Shown one piece after another: positions 1 through 7,870 of a stretch of 55,262 nucleotides of DNA (position 1 is the first letter of the stretch; every line of letters starts with the position of its first letter). Below the pieces are notes generated by a model, which searched no databases, was not told the origin of the DNA, and saw only the letters and a program-made list of their open reading frames with translations. A program made the position numbers and the translations under genes. Source of the DNA: a virus; IMG/VR virus record IMGVR_UViG_3300017714_003743, positions 1-55,262 of that record. One strand, 5' to 3'.

Positions 1-402
1 AAACAATACATAAAAAGAAATTCCAATAATTCAATTCGAATTTATGTAGGATGTGATTCACATGTCAAGGGTGAGTTTACTACATACGTAAGCACTGTTG
101 TAATTCATGTTGGAAATACTGGATGCCATGTTCTTTATAAGAAGGAAAAGGTAGAACCTATTCGAGATATGTGGAGAAAGTTATGGGGAGAAGTTGAAAG
201 ATCTGTCGAAGTTACACAATATCTTCGGGATAATGGGATAAATATACATACAATTGATTTAGACCTCAACCACCAAGAACAACACGCTTCTAATAAAGTA
301 GTTAACGCTGCGATAGGTTACGTTAAGTCTCTTGGAATTAAAGTAAGAATAAAGCCAGATATCTTACCTGCAATAGCAGCCGCAGATAATCTGTCAAAAT
401 AA
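1..402 (+). CDS. YkuK/DUF458-type RNase H-like protein, 3' part (start lies before the window)
   Basis: The open frame is already running at base 1 and stops at 402, giving 133 visible residues. The visible N-terminal part reads IYVGCDSHVKG, the first RNase H-like strand with its acidic residue, followed by a beta-rich stretch, a helix, a strand with an acidic residue (TIDLDLN) and an ending AIAAADNLSK. This order matches the YkuK (DUF458) family, which has an RNase H-like fold and no firmly established substrate. An internal ATG at 169 is unlikely to be the true start because the conserved GCDS strand lies upstream of it. The gene ends 48 bases before the ClpC-like gene. Family assignment is from motif recall. 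Confidence 0.65.
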   Translation, partial: KQYIKRNSNNSIRIYVGCDSHVKGEFTTYVSTVVIHVGNTGCHVLYKKEKVEPIRDMWRKLWGEVERSVEVTQYLRDNGINIHTIDLDLNHQEQHASNKVVNAAIGYVKSLGIKVRIKPDILPAIAAADNLSK

Positions 403-427
403 ACAATTCCTAAAAACGGAGTAAAAT

Positions 428-435
428 AAGTATAA
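428..435 (+). promoter_or_regulatory. AAGTATAA box, putative promoter of the clpC-like gene
   Basis: AAGTATAA lies 16 bases before the ATG at 451, in an AT-rich leader without a Shine-Dalgarno sequence. Closely similar boxes precede the genes at 2482, 18162, 22245, 22742 and 23858. The promoter role is inferred from this recurrence. Confidence 0.4.
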
Positions 436-450
436 CAATTAAATTCTACA

Positions 451-2454
451 ATGGCAGAACAATTTGAAAATCCAGGAAAAGGCGGTAAAAGAAAAACACC
501 TTACGTTGATGAGTATGGAGAAGACCTAACAGCTGAAGCTGCAAAAGGAAATCTAGATCCTATTATCGGAAGGGAAAAAGAAGTGTATAGAATTTGCCAA
601 ATCCTATCGAGAAGAAAGAAGAATAATCCTATTATTTTAGGAGATCCTGGTGTAGGTAAGACTGCGTTAGTAGAGGCGATTGCACAAAGAATCGTAGATA
701 AAAAAGTAGCAAGAACTCTTTTAAAGAAAAGAATAGTTTCTATCAATATTTCTAATATCGTAGCAGGTACAAAATATAGAGGTGAGTTTGAAGAAAGAAT
801 GAAACTTATCGTTGAGGAATTAAAGAATAACAAAGACATCATTGTTTTTATCGATGAATTACATACAATTGTTGGAGCAGGTGGTGTTAGCGGATCTTTA
901 GACGCTTCAAATATATTAAAACCTGCACTAGCAAGAGGACAAGTACAATGTATTGGTGCAACTACTTTAGATGAATATAGAGAAAATATCGAAGATGATG
1001 GAGCACTAACCAGAAGGTTCCAGGAGGTATTTATAGATCCACCTAGTGAGAAAGACACAATAGAAATCTTACAGAGAATTAAAGGAAACTATGAAGACTA
1101 TCATGCAGTTGAATATACTGATGAGGCATTAGAAGCTTGTGTTTCTCTTTCTACAAGATATATTACAAGCAGAGAACTTCCTGATAAAGCTATTGATTTA
1201 ATGGATGAGGCAGGAGCTAAGGTACATTTAAGTGAAATCAAAGTTCCTGTACATATTAAACGAGCAGAGACAGAAGTTGAAGCTATTTCTTTAGACAAAT
1301 TAAAAGCTGTCGAAGAACAGGATTATGAAAAAGCAGCTCACTTTAGAGATAAAGAGATTCAATCTAGGAAATTAATAGAAACAAAAATAGCTTCATGGGA
1401 AAAATCACTAAGAGATAAAAAGAAGAAAGTAACGTCAGAAGACATTGCGGAAACTATTTCTACTGCAACTGGAATTCCTGTAACTAGAATGACAGGAGAT
1501 GAGAGTAAGATAATCATGGCTATGGAAGAAGAACTTAAAAAAATGATTATTGGACAAGATCAAGCAGTAGACGCACTCTCTAAGGTAATTAAAAGATCAA
1601 GGACTGGTGTATCATCTTCTAAAAAACCAATCGGCTCTTTTATGTTCTTAGGACCAACTGGAGTTGGTAAAACAGAAACTGTAAAGGCAATTACTAATTA
1701 TTATTTTGGATCAGAAGATCATTTAATTAGAATTGATATGAGTGAATATATGGAAAAGTTCGCAGTATCTAGATTAATTGGTTCTCCTCCTGGATATGTT
1801 GGTCATGAAGATGGTGGACAGTTAACAGAACAAGTTAGGAGAAGACCTTATTCAGTTGTACTTTTCGATGAAATTGAAAAAGCACACCCAGATGTATTCA
1901 ATACGCTATTACAAGTATTAGATGAAGGAAGATTAACAGATTCATTGGGAAGAACCGTAGACTTTACAAATACAATTATCATTATGACATCTAATGTCGG
2001 TGCTAAAAAAGTAAGTGAGTTTGGAACAGGTATTGGATTTGAAACTAAGAAATCTTCAATTGCTGGAAGAAAAGCGCATACTGAAGCTATCATCGCAAAA
2101 GAACTTAAAAACAAGTTTGCACCTGAATTCTTAAATAGATTAGATGATGTAGTATTATTTGATCAGTTAAAACATGAAGATATTCTTCAAATAGTTGATA
2201 TTGAAGTTAAACATCTAGTAATCAGAATGTTCGACCAAAAATACAATATCAAAGTTACTAAGCAAGCTAAAGAATTTTTAGCAGATAAAGGATATGATCC
2301 TGACTATGGAGCAAGGCCTTTAAAAAGAGCAGTTCAGACTTATATCGAAGATCTTTTAGCGGATGCAATCATTAAAGGAGAAATAGTTAAAGGAGACGAG
2401 GTTTACACGATAACACATATTAAGAAAGAAGATAAACTTTCTATTAAAAAATAG
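451..2454 (+). CDS. ClpC-like double AAA+ ATPase without N domain
   Basis: 667-aa Clp/Hsp100 unfoldase. First AAA+ module: Walker A GDPGVGKT (64-71) and Walker B VFIDEL (D135, E136). A short middle region follows with a UVR-like segment (QDYEKAAHFRDKE, about 290-302), as in ClpC. Second module: Walker A GPTGVGKT (401-408) and Walker B VVLFDE (D473, E474). GTGIGF at 525-530 supplies an IGF loop, the element Clp ATPases use to dock on ClpP. The usual roughly 140-residue N-terminal substrate/adaptor domain is absent: the protein begins at the linker before the first AAA+ module. ClpB is less likely because a ClpP-docking loop is present and no long coiled-coil middle domain is seen. A ClpP gene lies about 2 kb downstream, so a phage Clp protease is likely. 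The ATG at 451 follows an AAGTATAA box. Confidence 0.93.
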   Translation: MAEQFENPGKGGKRKTPYVDEYGEDLTAEAAKGNLDPIIGREKEVYRICQILSRRKKNNPIILGDPGVGKTALVEAIAQRIVDKKVARTLLKKRIVSINISNIVAGTKYRGEFEERMKLIVEELKNNKDIIVFIDELHTIVGAGGVSGSLDASNILKPALARGQVQCIGATTLDEYRENIEDDGALTRRFQEVFIDPPSEKDTIEILQRIKGNYEDYHAVEYTDEALEACVSLSTRYITSRELPDKAIDLMDEAGAKVHLSEIKVPVHIKRAETEVEAISLDKLKAVEEQDYEKAAHFRDKEIQSRKLIETKIASWEKSLRDKKKKVTSEDIAETISTATGIPVTRMTGDESKIIMAMEEELKKMIIGQDQAVDALSKVIKRSRTGVSSSKKPIGSFMFLGPTGVGKTETVKAITNYYFGSEDHLIRIDMSEYMEKFAVSRLIGSPPGYVGHEDGGQLTEQVRRRPYSVVLFDEIEKAHPDVFNTLLQVLDEGRLTDSLGRTVDFTNTIIIMTSNVGAKKVSEFGTGIGFETKKSSIAGRKAHTEAIIAKELKNKFAPEFLNRLDDVVLFDQLKHEDILQIVDIEVKHLVIRMFDQKYNIKVTKQAKEFLADKGYDPDYGARPLKRAVQTYIEDLLADAIIKGEIVKGDEVYTITHIKKEDKLSIKK

Positions 2455-2460
2455 TATAAT
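2453..2460 (+). promoter_or_regulatory. AGTATAAT box overlapping the end of clpC-like gene
   Basis: AGTATAAT overlaps the stop codon of the ClpC-like gene and lies 22 bases before the ATG at 2482. It matches the AAGTATAA boxes at other gene starts. Promoter role inferred. Confidence 0.35.
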
Positions 2461-2481
2461 AATAAACTAATAACTTATTAA

Positions 2482-3381
2482 ATGAATTTTTCAAGTCAAT
2501 TTCAAGAAATATTAAAAAACATAGACGAAATAGGTAGCGAATCACAACCTAGAGATATGAAAGTCAAAGAACTTCCCTTAACAACACTAGGGATAGATTC
2601 ATATCTTCCTATTGCAAATTTTGAAAGCAGAAAATTTAATTGGAAATATTTTGCAGGTGAATTAGCATGGTATTTACGAAAAGATAATGACGTAGATTAC
2701 ATAGGTCAATTTTCAGGATTCTGGTCTACATTAACTAATCCTAATACAAATGAAATCAACTCAAACTATGGTTCACTATTATTTAATGAACAATTAGAAT
2801 GGGTTGTAGATTCATTAAAAGCAGATCAAAACTCTAGACAAGCAATAGCATTTCTTAATCAACCTAAATTTCAGTTTGAAGGTAACAAAGATTTTGTATG
2901 TACAATGTATTTAAATTTCTTTATTAGAAACAATCGTCTTCACATGAAAGTACAGATGAGATCTAATGATATATTCTATGGTCTTACTTTTGATGCACCC
3001 TTTTTCGCATTCGTACACCAGCACGTACATTTATGGTTAAAAGACGCTTATCCTGAATTAGAATTAGGAATATACTATCACTGTGCAGACAATTCTCACT
3101 TTTACGAAAGACACTTTGAATTAGCAGAAGAAATATCTAAAGAAAATTCAGAAAAGAATGAACAATACGCAATGATTATTGAAGAACCATTCTTTAATAT
3201 TGAAGCTGGTAAAATGCTATTAACAGATCATGGATTATCTTTTATAGAAAAGGTAAATGAAGTAATCGAAGGTGAAAAGCCAACTCAGCTAGAATTTAAA
3301 GAAATACTTGAAACATATATAGGAATTGTTAACGAAGAAGAACTCATAGGTGAAGATGGAATACCCGAGATTCAGGATTAA
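2482..3381 (+). CDS. dCMP hydroxymethylase-like member of the thymidylate synthase family
   Basis: 299 aa. The protein has the thymidylate synthase family core: NSNYG near 93-97, an arginine at SRQAIAF, the nucleophile Cys140 in KDFVCT, RSND at 160-163, and HFYERH (206-211). Several of these blocks fit T4 gp42 (dCMP hydroxymethylase) better than ThyA: EINSNYG, (D)F(V/M)CT and MRSND are nearly the same, while ThyA has PCH and RS(C)D. At the base-specificity position, where thymidylate synthases carry Asn (FNI motif), this protein has Asp171 (GLTFD). That exchange is known to favour cytosine over uracil. The likely reaction is dCMP plus methylene-THF to 5-hydroxymethyl-dCMP; a dCMP methylase or divergent thymidylate synthase cannot be excluded. 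A dCMP deaminase gene lies at 34636. The motif comparison is from memory. Confidence 0.75.
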   Translation: MNFSSQFQEILKNIDEIGSESQPRDMKVKELPLTTLGIDSYLPIANFESRKFNWKYFAGELAWYLRKDNDVDYIGQFSGFWSTLTNPNTNEINSNYGSLLFNEQLEWVVDSLKADQNSRQAIAFLNQPKFQFEGNKDFVCTMYLNFFIRNNRLHMKVQMRSNDIFYGLTFDAPFFAFVHQHVHLWLKDAYPELELGIYYHCADNSHFYERHFELAEEISKENSEKNEQYAMIIEEPFFNIEAGKMLLTDHGLSFIEKVNEVIEGEKPTQLEFKEILETYIGIVNEEELIGEDGIPEIQD

Positions 3382-3391
3382 TACAAAGACA

Positions 3392-3658
3392 ATGGAAATA
3401 GGTTCCCTAGAAGATGGAATCGATGACATCGTTGGCTTTCATTTAAACATTATAAAACATATAGAAGATACGCTAGACGGCATCTCAATGAACGGTAATA
3501 TATTATGTTTAATGGTAGATGAGCACGGTACTGAGTACGAATCCTTTTTGGATGAAGATAGATATATTAAGTCTTTGCAAAAATCTTTAGAATTCTTTAA
3601 AGAAAGAGAAAACTATGAAAAATGTAAACACATTACAGACTTGCTAAATAGAATATAA
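3392..3658 (+). CDS. small protein with UVR-like C-terminal motif
   Basis: 88 aa from the ATG at 3392, which starts 10 bases after the preceding stop. Upstream in-frame starts (GTG 3350, ATG 3356) would overlap the hydroxymethylase-like gene by about 30 bases and are less likely. The body is acidic and unrecognised. The C terminus, FFKERENYEKCKHITDLLNRI without its last residue, matches the ends of three other small proteins in this window (24254, 25568, 26171) and the UVR-like segment of the ClpC-like ATPase (DYEKAAHFRD). UVR motifs are short helical hairpins for protein contacts in UvrB/UvrC, McsA and ClpC. An adaptor role is only inference. Confidence 0.7.
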   Translation: MEIGSLEDGIDDIVGFHLNIIKHIEDTLDGISMNGNILCLMVDEHGTEYESFLDEDRYIKSLQKSLEFFKERENYEKCKHITDLLNRI

Positions 3659-3666
3659 ATTCAATA

Positions 3667-4506
3667 ATGAAGTACGGGCTTGAAGGATTTAATAGAGTCG
3701 CTAGAACCACAGCAAAGTGGTTCTCTCGACTCTTACGAGTATTCGAGAGACAGAAAAGAATTGACTGGACTAAGTATATTGACGACACCGTAGTTATTCA
3801 TCTAGCATACAGGAAAGATAGATTAAAAATAGCAGAGAAGAGAGCATCTTCCCAAAAACTAAAGGGACGTAAAACATTACTAGATCATTTAAGATTCTTT
3901 GACGCAATAGAAGGAAAAAGAATAAAGTGGTTTTCTAAAAAAATACACATTAACAAATATCCATTTTCATTTCACTGGGAAATAGATCCTTCTCCCGGAA
4001 TGAAAAATAAATTAAAAAGAAATAATAAGATATTATGTTCTTCTGCTGAAACTGGAATCGCATTTTCACACTATAGAATTTGGAAAGAAATTGTAGAGAA
4101 TAAAACACCAGTCACCCTCATAATGGAAGATGACTTTGAATTTTGTCATAAATTTCAAGATAAAATAGAAAGCATATTTGAAAAAGAACTTCCTAATGAT
4201 TGGGATTTATTGTATCTTTCTAGTTTGCCAAATCAATTTGGATTTACATGGGATCCTCATTCCCAAAATCTATCACGGTTATATAATGGAGTATGGTGGT
4301 TATCTGGTTACGTATTAACATACGAAGGAGCTAAGAAATTATTAGAAGGTTTGCCTATTGTCGGCCCAGTTGACGTATGGATTAATTATCAATTCAAAAA
4401 CATGCAAGTGTATATGACTAATCATAATCTAATAACACAAGGAGATGATACCGAATCTGATAATACTTATTCTTATGTTGAAACATTTAAGGATAACTTA
4501 ATATAA
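3667..4506 (+). CDS. GT25-family glycosyltransferase
   Basis: 279 aa. The N-terminal half contains VVIHLAYRKDRL (about 42-53), typical of the first strand of GT25 enzymes. SAETGIAFSHYRIWKEI follows, and the metal/sugar-nucleotide motif IMEDDFEF has E154, D155 and D156. NDWDLLYLS and GPVDVWIN are further GT25-type blocks. The family includes bacterial LPS galactosyltransferases and animal/giant-virus collagen galactosyl- or glucosyltransferases that act on hydroxylysine. No signal peptide or membrane segment is seen, so the enzyme acts in the infected cell's cytoplasm. This phage encodes a giant collagen-like protein at 12640, which makes the collagen-type reaction worth considering; host surface glycans are the alternative substrate. 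Confidence 0.82.
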   Translation: MKYGLEGFNRVARTTAKWFSRLLRVFERQKRIDWTKYIDDTVVIHLAYRKDRLKIAEKRASSQKLKGRKTLLDHLRFFDAIEGKRIKWFSKKIHINKYPFSFHWEIDPSPGMKNKLKRNNKILCSSAETGIAFSHYRIWKEIVENKTPVTLIMEDDFEFCHKFQDKIESIFEKELPNDWDLLYLSSLPNQFGFTWDPHSQNLSRLYNGVWWLSGYVLTYEGAKKLLEGLPIVGPVDVWINYQFKNMQVYMTNHNLITQGDDTESDNTYSYVETFKDNLI

Positions 4507-4534
4507 TATTAAAATAATACACACAAAGAATTAT

Positions 4535-5203
4535 ATGAATTACGGAAAAGAATTTGAAAAGTATGCGATGAGTGATCATAATGTTTCATCATCTAAATTA
4601 AATTACTATGAAAAGCAGATTGAAAACTCGTTAACTCCATATATCTTAGAAGAAAGAGAGTTAAGAGCTACTCAGATGGATATCTTTTCTAGATTAATGA
4701 TGGATAGATTATTATGGGTTGCAGGACCTGTTAATGATAATATGTCTACGATTGTTCAAGCACAGCTGATGTTTTTAGACTCAGTTGGAGGAACAGATAT
4801 TACAATGCATATTGATTCTCCAGGCGGAAGTGTTAAAAGTGGACTTTCAATGGTTGATGTTATGGATTACATTAAGTCAGATATTAAAACGGTAAATACC
4901 GGAATGGCGGCATCAATGGGTTCTGTTTTATTAGGAGCAGGGACTAAGGGAAAAAGATCTTCACTTAGACATTCTACTACAATGTTACACCAATCTTCCG
5001 GTGGATTTAATGGTAATATTCAAGATGCTGAAATAGATTGGAAAGAATGGCAAAAAGTAAATAAAGAATTATTTAATCTTTTAGGAGAATATTGTGGAAA
5101 GCCAGCTGACGAAGTAATGAAAGATGCGACTAGAGACTTTTGGTTAAATGCAAAAGAAGCTAAAGCTTATGGTATTATTGACGAAATCATCGGGAAATCT
5201 TAA
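4535..5203 (+). CDS. ClpP-type serine protease subunit
   Basis: 222 aa, close to the normal ClpP length. The catalytic triad is visible: Ser127 in AASMGS, His152 in TMLHQ and Asp201 in TRDFW. Other family blocks are HIDSPGGSV (92-100, oxyanion-hole region), GTKGKR (136-141) and the closing AYGIIDEII. ClpP forms a tetradecameric barrel that degrades proteins fed in by ClpC/ClpA/ClpX; the phage ClpC-like ATPase at 451 has a matching IGF loop. A more distant relation to phage head-maturation proteases of the ClpP fold is less likely because the ClpP core is so complete and no capsid genes are adjacent. The N-terminal 30 residues are unlike cellular ClpP propeptides. Confidence 0.9.
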   Translation: MNYGKEFEKYAMSDHNVSSSKLNYYEKQIENSLTPYILEERELRATQMDIFSRLMMDRLLWVAGPVNDNMSTIVQAQLMFLDSVGGTDITMHIDSPGGSVKSGLSMVDVMDYIKSDIKTVNTGMAASMGSVLLGAGTKGKRSSLRHSTTMLHQSSGGFNGNIQDAEIDWKEWQKVNKELFNLLGEYCGKPADEVMKDATRDFWLNAKEAKAYGIIDEIIGKS

Positions 5204-5215
5204 TATATAAATTAT

Positions 5216-5413
5216 ATGAAAATTCATATTTACGTAAAAACGCAAGATTTAGACTCTCTTAATAAGATATTAAGTGATCCTTTTTCAGAAACGACGAAAG
5301 AGTTTGAATTTTTAAATACACCGGCAAAAGACTTCACCATGATCTCTTTAACCTATGACGAATGGATTAGGTTACAGGATATGGATGCACTAATTACAAT
5401 ACTATCATTATGA
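5216..5413 (+). CDS. small hypothetical protein (65 aa)
   Basis: Not recognised. The protein begins MKIHIYVKT and ends ITILSL, with alternating beta-like and acidic stretches and no cysteine or membrane segment. It starts 12 bases after the ClpP stop, behind AATATATAA, and its last four bases (ATGA) overlap the next gene, so the pair is probably cotranslated. Confidence 0.65.
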   Translation: MKIHIYVKTQDLDSLNKILSDPFSETTKEFEFLNTPAKDFTMISLTYDEWIRLQDMDALITILSL

Positions 5414-5721
5414 GAAACAGAGACATTGAAAGAGAATTATTTATTGAGCTAATCAATCATCAATTAAAAGATCACGGGGTAACCTATGATGATGTTAAGG
5501 ACAATCCACAATGGTATATGGAATATAAAACTACTCAAGAGAAAGAGCAGAAATTTATAAAGCATATAACAGAAACTGTATCTAGTAAACTAGGTCTATC
5601 TCATGATATGGCCGAAAAGGAAGCACAGTGGTTTATACTACAATGGGGATTAACTATTCCACCCACTGATAAAAATACAGCTAAAAAAGTTTCTAAAAAG
5701 AAGACATCTTCTAAAAAATAA
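5410..5721 (+). CDS. small hypothetical protein with lysine-rich tail
   Basis: 103 aa, not recognised. The protein is largely helical and charged, with two tryptophans in the middle (NPQWYMEY and EAQWFILQW), and ends in a lysine-rich tail (KKVSKKKTSSKK) that could bind nucleic acid. It overlaps the preceding gene by ATGA. No toxin or antitoxin family is apparent. Confidence 0.65.
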   Translation: MRNRDIERELFIELINHQLKDHGVTYDDVKDNPQWYMEYKTTQEKEQKFIKHITETVSSKLGLSHDMAEKEAQWFILQWGLTIPPTDKNTAKKVSKKKTSSKK

Positions 5722-5732
5722 AGGAACGCACC

Positions 5733-5755
5733 TGGAATATTAGATAAATATTCCA
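5733..5755 (+). promoter_or_regulatory. 9-bp inverted repeat ending on a start codon
   Basis: TGGAATATT (5733-5741) and AATATTCCA (5747-5755) are perfect complements around a five-base loop. The last base is the A of the next gene's ATG. In mRNA this would be a hairpin touching the start codon, or in DNA an operator. There is no T-tract, so it is not a typical terminator. Confidence 0.4.
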
Positions 5756-6441
5756 TGAATGTATTAGATCCCAATTGGCTAACTATAGAGCCACATGATT
5801 TTGAACTAAAATTCTATAAACTTTTAGCAGCTAAGAACTTATTTAATAAGAATCTTAAAGACGGAGGGCTAATATCTATTCTTGACGAAGTAGAAGATCA
5901 TCTACTTGAAATGTACAAAATTAAACATAGAAAGGAAGAAATAGACGTTAATCTTAGGGTACTTAAGGGAATTAATCTGGATACGATGTCATTGGAATAT
6001 GAATATCCAGAAGGAGACAAGAGTATCGAAGACATGTATAAATTATGTGACAAAGCAATTGATGTTTTAGAAGAAATACATAAAAATGTAAGAGTGGTAT
6101 TTAGACTGGTGGAAAGATCAATTAATGTTACAGAAATACCAAATATAAAAAGAACTAAAAAACTAGGATATGCCCTTATTAAATCTCAAGACGATATAAT
6201 GAAAGTTTATTCATTTAAAGTTCCGTCTCTTTTAACTGAAAATTGGAAAGATCTAAATTTAAAATTTGAAGGAGAATCAATATATGATTTAAGAGCAATA
6301 TCTCTTTTCATAACAAAGGTAGAACAGGAAAGTTCAGATTATAGATTTTTCAGATGTAGTGTCAATTCAGAATTTGACATGGATGAAAGGGTTTTACCAG
6401 TATTAAAGTTTAAACTGTATAACCATTTGAGAACAAATTAA
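5755..6441 (+). CDS. hypothetical protein (228 aa)
   Basis: Not recognised. The first half is helical and acidic (KDGGLISILDEVEDHLLEMY) with repeated Leu/Ile spacing suggesting helical packing; the second half is more beta-rich (RFFRCSVNSEFDMDERVL). There is no signal peptide or transmembrane segment. Its start codon sits at the end of a 9-bp inverted repeat. It lies just before the virion genes, so a virion or assembly role is possible but unproven. Confidence 0.7.
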   Translation: MNVLDPNWLTIEPHDFELKFYKLLAAKNLFNKNLKDGGLISILDEVEDHLLEMYKIKHRKEEIDVNLRVLKGINLDTMSLEYEYPEGDKSIEDMYKLCDKAIDVLEEIHKNVRVVFRLVERSINVTEIPNIKRTKKLGYALIKSQDDIMKVYSFKVPSLLTENWKDLNLKFEGESIYDLRAISLFITKVEQESSDYRFFRCSVNSEFDMDERVLPVLKFKLYNHLRTN

Positions 6442-6445
6442 AGAA

Positions 6446-6456
6446 GATATATATAA
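6446..6456 (+). promoter_or_regulatory. GATATATATAA box, putative late promoter
   Basis: GATATATATAA lies 18 bases before the ATG at 6474, upstream of a probable virion gene. Similar GATATATA boxes recur before other virion genes. Function inferred. Confidence 0.35.
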
Positions 6457-6473
6457 AAAACAAATAGCTCAGT

Positions 6474-7700
6474 ATGGCACACGTTACGCAAGAAGATATT
6501 ATAGGTTACATTGATAATACAATAGATGTTATTCAAGGTGATTCTCAGGTATATACAATAAAATTATATAGAGACAGATTAGATGGAAATTTAAACCCTG
6601 CACTATACACGAGTTTCACTATGAACTTATTGGATGAATCTTTTAACTTAATAGCACAGTATGCTATGCCAAGGGTGTATGGCGTTTCAGGAGAATTATC
6701 TTTACTCAATGGAGATCCAAACACACAGGCTGTATTTCAGTTTGAGCTTGCTAGATTACAAACTCTTAATTTACCAGCTGGAAAATTATTTGTAAACATT
6801 GTAGTTGTTAACGAAAACATAAACCCTACTAAAATATATTCTTTACCTAATTTAGAAATAGGATCGATATTATTTAATGAGAATAGACATGACGCTAGTC
6901 AATATAAATCGACTAGGTCATCTACTGGAATTGGAGTTTCTGCTTCAATGGATCCATATTATAAAATACAGCACATTGACGGATCTGTTCCCATCGGACA
7001 AGGAAACTTATCTTTAAACTCCGGAACACCGGGAGAAGTATCTGAAATGACATTTATGAATAGCGACTATGATGGAATTAGAGTAAGTGTTTTAGAAAAC
7101 TTTTTAATTAATAGAATTGATAAAGATGGAATTGAAGGTACTATTACCTTAATTAACAGAGATGACACTGCACAGTATTCTATATTTAATGTCGTAGACT
7201 GGTATAGGGTAAATTGTGGATCTGGTAATTGTGTTGACGACTTAGATGATGCAGTTAAGTTAATGCTAGTTCATGAAACGTCTACGGAAGGACCCGGTGT
7301 TTATAAAAATAATTGGCTCGTAGGAGATGAAGTTTCATTTAAATTAGACGTATATGGATCTGCACTTTCCGCATCTGATTTAGCTAAAAAAGCTAGCACT
7401 ACATTAGACAAAGAATTAACTCCTAACAAGACTTCTGGTAATGTATCAAGAACAGGTATTATATTATCTGTTACCCCAGATGATGGACAATATATTGATG
7501 TCGAAATTAACGGTATTTCTATTTCATTAGGAGATGGAACTAAAAACCTAGATGGTTACTTTTCAGCAGATGGAGGAACTACTGCTAGAACATTCCAAGA
7601 TATCCGCGTAGGCGACGAACTTATATTTAATGCAGTAGTTGCCGGCTACGATCTTTCGGAAGAAGATAGAATATCTTTATTCTATGAATCATACGCATAA
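6474..7700 (+). CDS. probable virion (fibre/baseplate-associated) protein
   Basis: 408 aa. The composition is beta-rich, Asn/Asp/Gly-rich and without lengthy helices or cysteine clusters, as in phage fibre or baseplate-attached proteins. The N-terminal 130 residues begin MAHVTQEDIIGYIDNTIDVI and form a beta domain. The C-terminal 70 residues (GYFSADGGTTARTFQDIRVG, AGYDLSEEDRISLFYE) match the C terminus of the protein at 11843 (VYFSRDGGTTAVPASDLDAG, AGYELAGTDQFEIVYD), so the two share a terminal domain. The gene follows a GATATATA box and precedes the fibre gene at 7871. No enzyme motif is visible. Confidence 0.7.
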   Translation: MAHVTQEDIIGYIDNTIDVIQGDSQVYTIKLYRDRLDGNLNPALYTSFTMNLLDESFNLIAQYAMPRVYGVSGELSLLNGDPNTQAVFQFELARLQTLNLPAGKLFVNIVVVNENINPTKIYSLPNLEIGSILFNENRHDASQYKSTRSSTGIGVSASMDPYYKIQHIDGSVPIGQGNLSLNSGTPGEVSEMTFMNSDYDGIRVSVLENFLINRIDKDGIEGTITLINRDDTAQYSIFNVVDWYRVNCGSGNCVDDLDDAVKLMLVHETSTEGPGVYKNNWLVGDEVSFKLDVYGSALSASDLAKKASTTLDKELTPNKTSGNVSRTGIILSVTPDDGQYIDVEINGISISLGDGTKNLDGYFSADGGTTARTFQDIRVGDELIFNAVVAGYDLSEEDRISLFYESYA

Positions 7701-7729
7701 TAATATAATATCTTAGTATTATAAGAAAA

Positions 7730-7753
7730 ACGTAAATACGTAAATACGTAAAA
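7730..7753 (+). repeat. three direct repeats of ACGTAAAT
   Basis: ACGTAAAT, ACGTAAAT and ACGTAAAA lie end to end in the 170-base gap between the genes at 6474 and 7871. They could be a protein-binding site; the downstream part of the gap holds an AATATATAA box near 7811 and a small hairpin at 7827-7842. Confidence 0.45.
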
Positions 7754-7826
7754 AAAAGTTAATTTTATTAAGATATTATATACTTTTTTACCCCCCATGA
7801 ATAAACGTATTAATATATAATTCAAT

Positions 7827-7842
7827 CCTACAATAATGTAGG
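7827..7842 (+). promoter_or_regulatory. small hairpin in the leader of the coiled-coil fibre gene
   Basis: CCTACA and TGTAGG pair around the loop ATAA, 29 bases before the ATG at 7871. The six-bp stem may stabilise the 5' end of the fibre mRNA or be a binding site. There is no T-tract. Confidence 0.3.
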
Positions 7843-7870
7843 GTGTGCAAAAAATAATTATATAAATAAT

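Noticed and set aside
2482-3381. Plain thymidylate synthase call
   Set aside because: Cys140 context, RSND and Asp171 fit dCMP hydroxymethylase better than dUMP-specific ThyA; kept only as an alternative.
4535-5203. ClpP-like protein as a prohead protease
   Set aside because: No capsid, portal or scaffold gene is adjacent, the typical ClpP triad and handle are complete, and a matching ClpC is nearby.
5216-5721. Two small overlapping genes as a toxin-antitoxin pair
   Set aside because: No toxin fold, DNA-binding antitoxin motif or operator seen; tight overlap is common everywhere in this genome.
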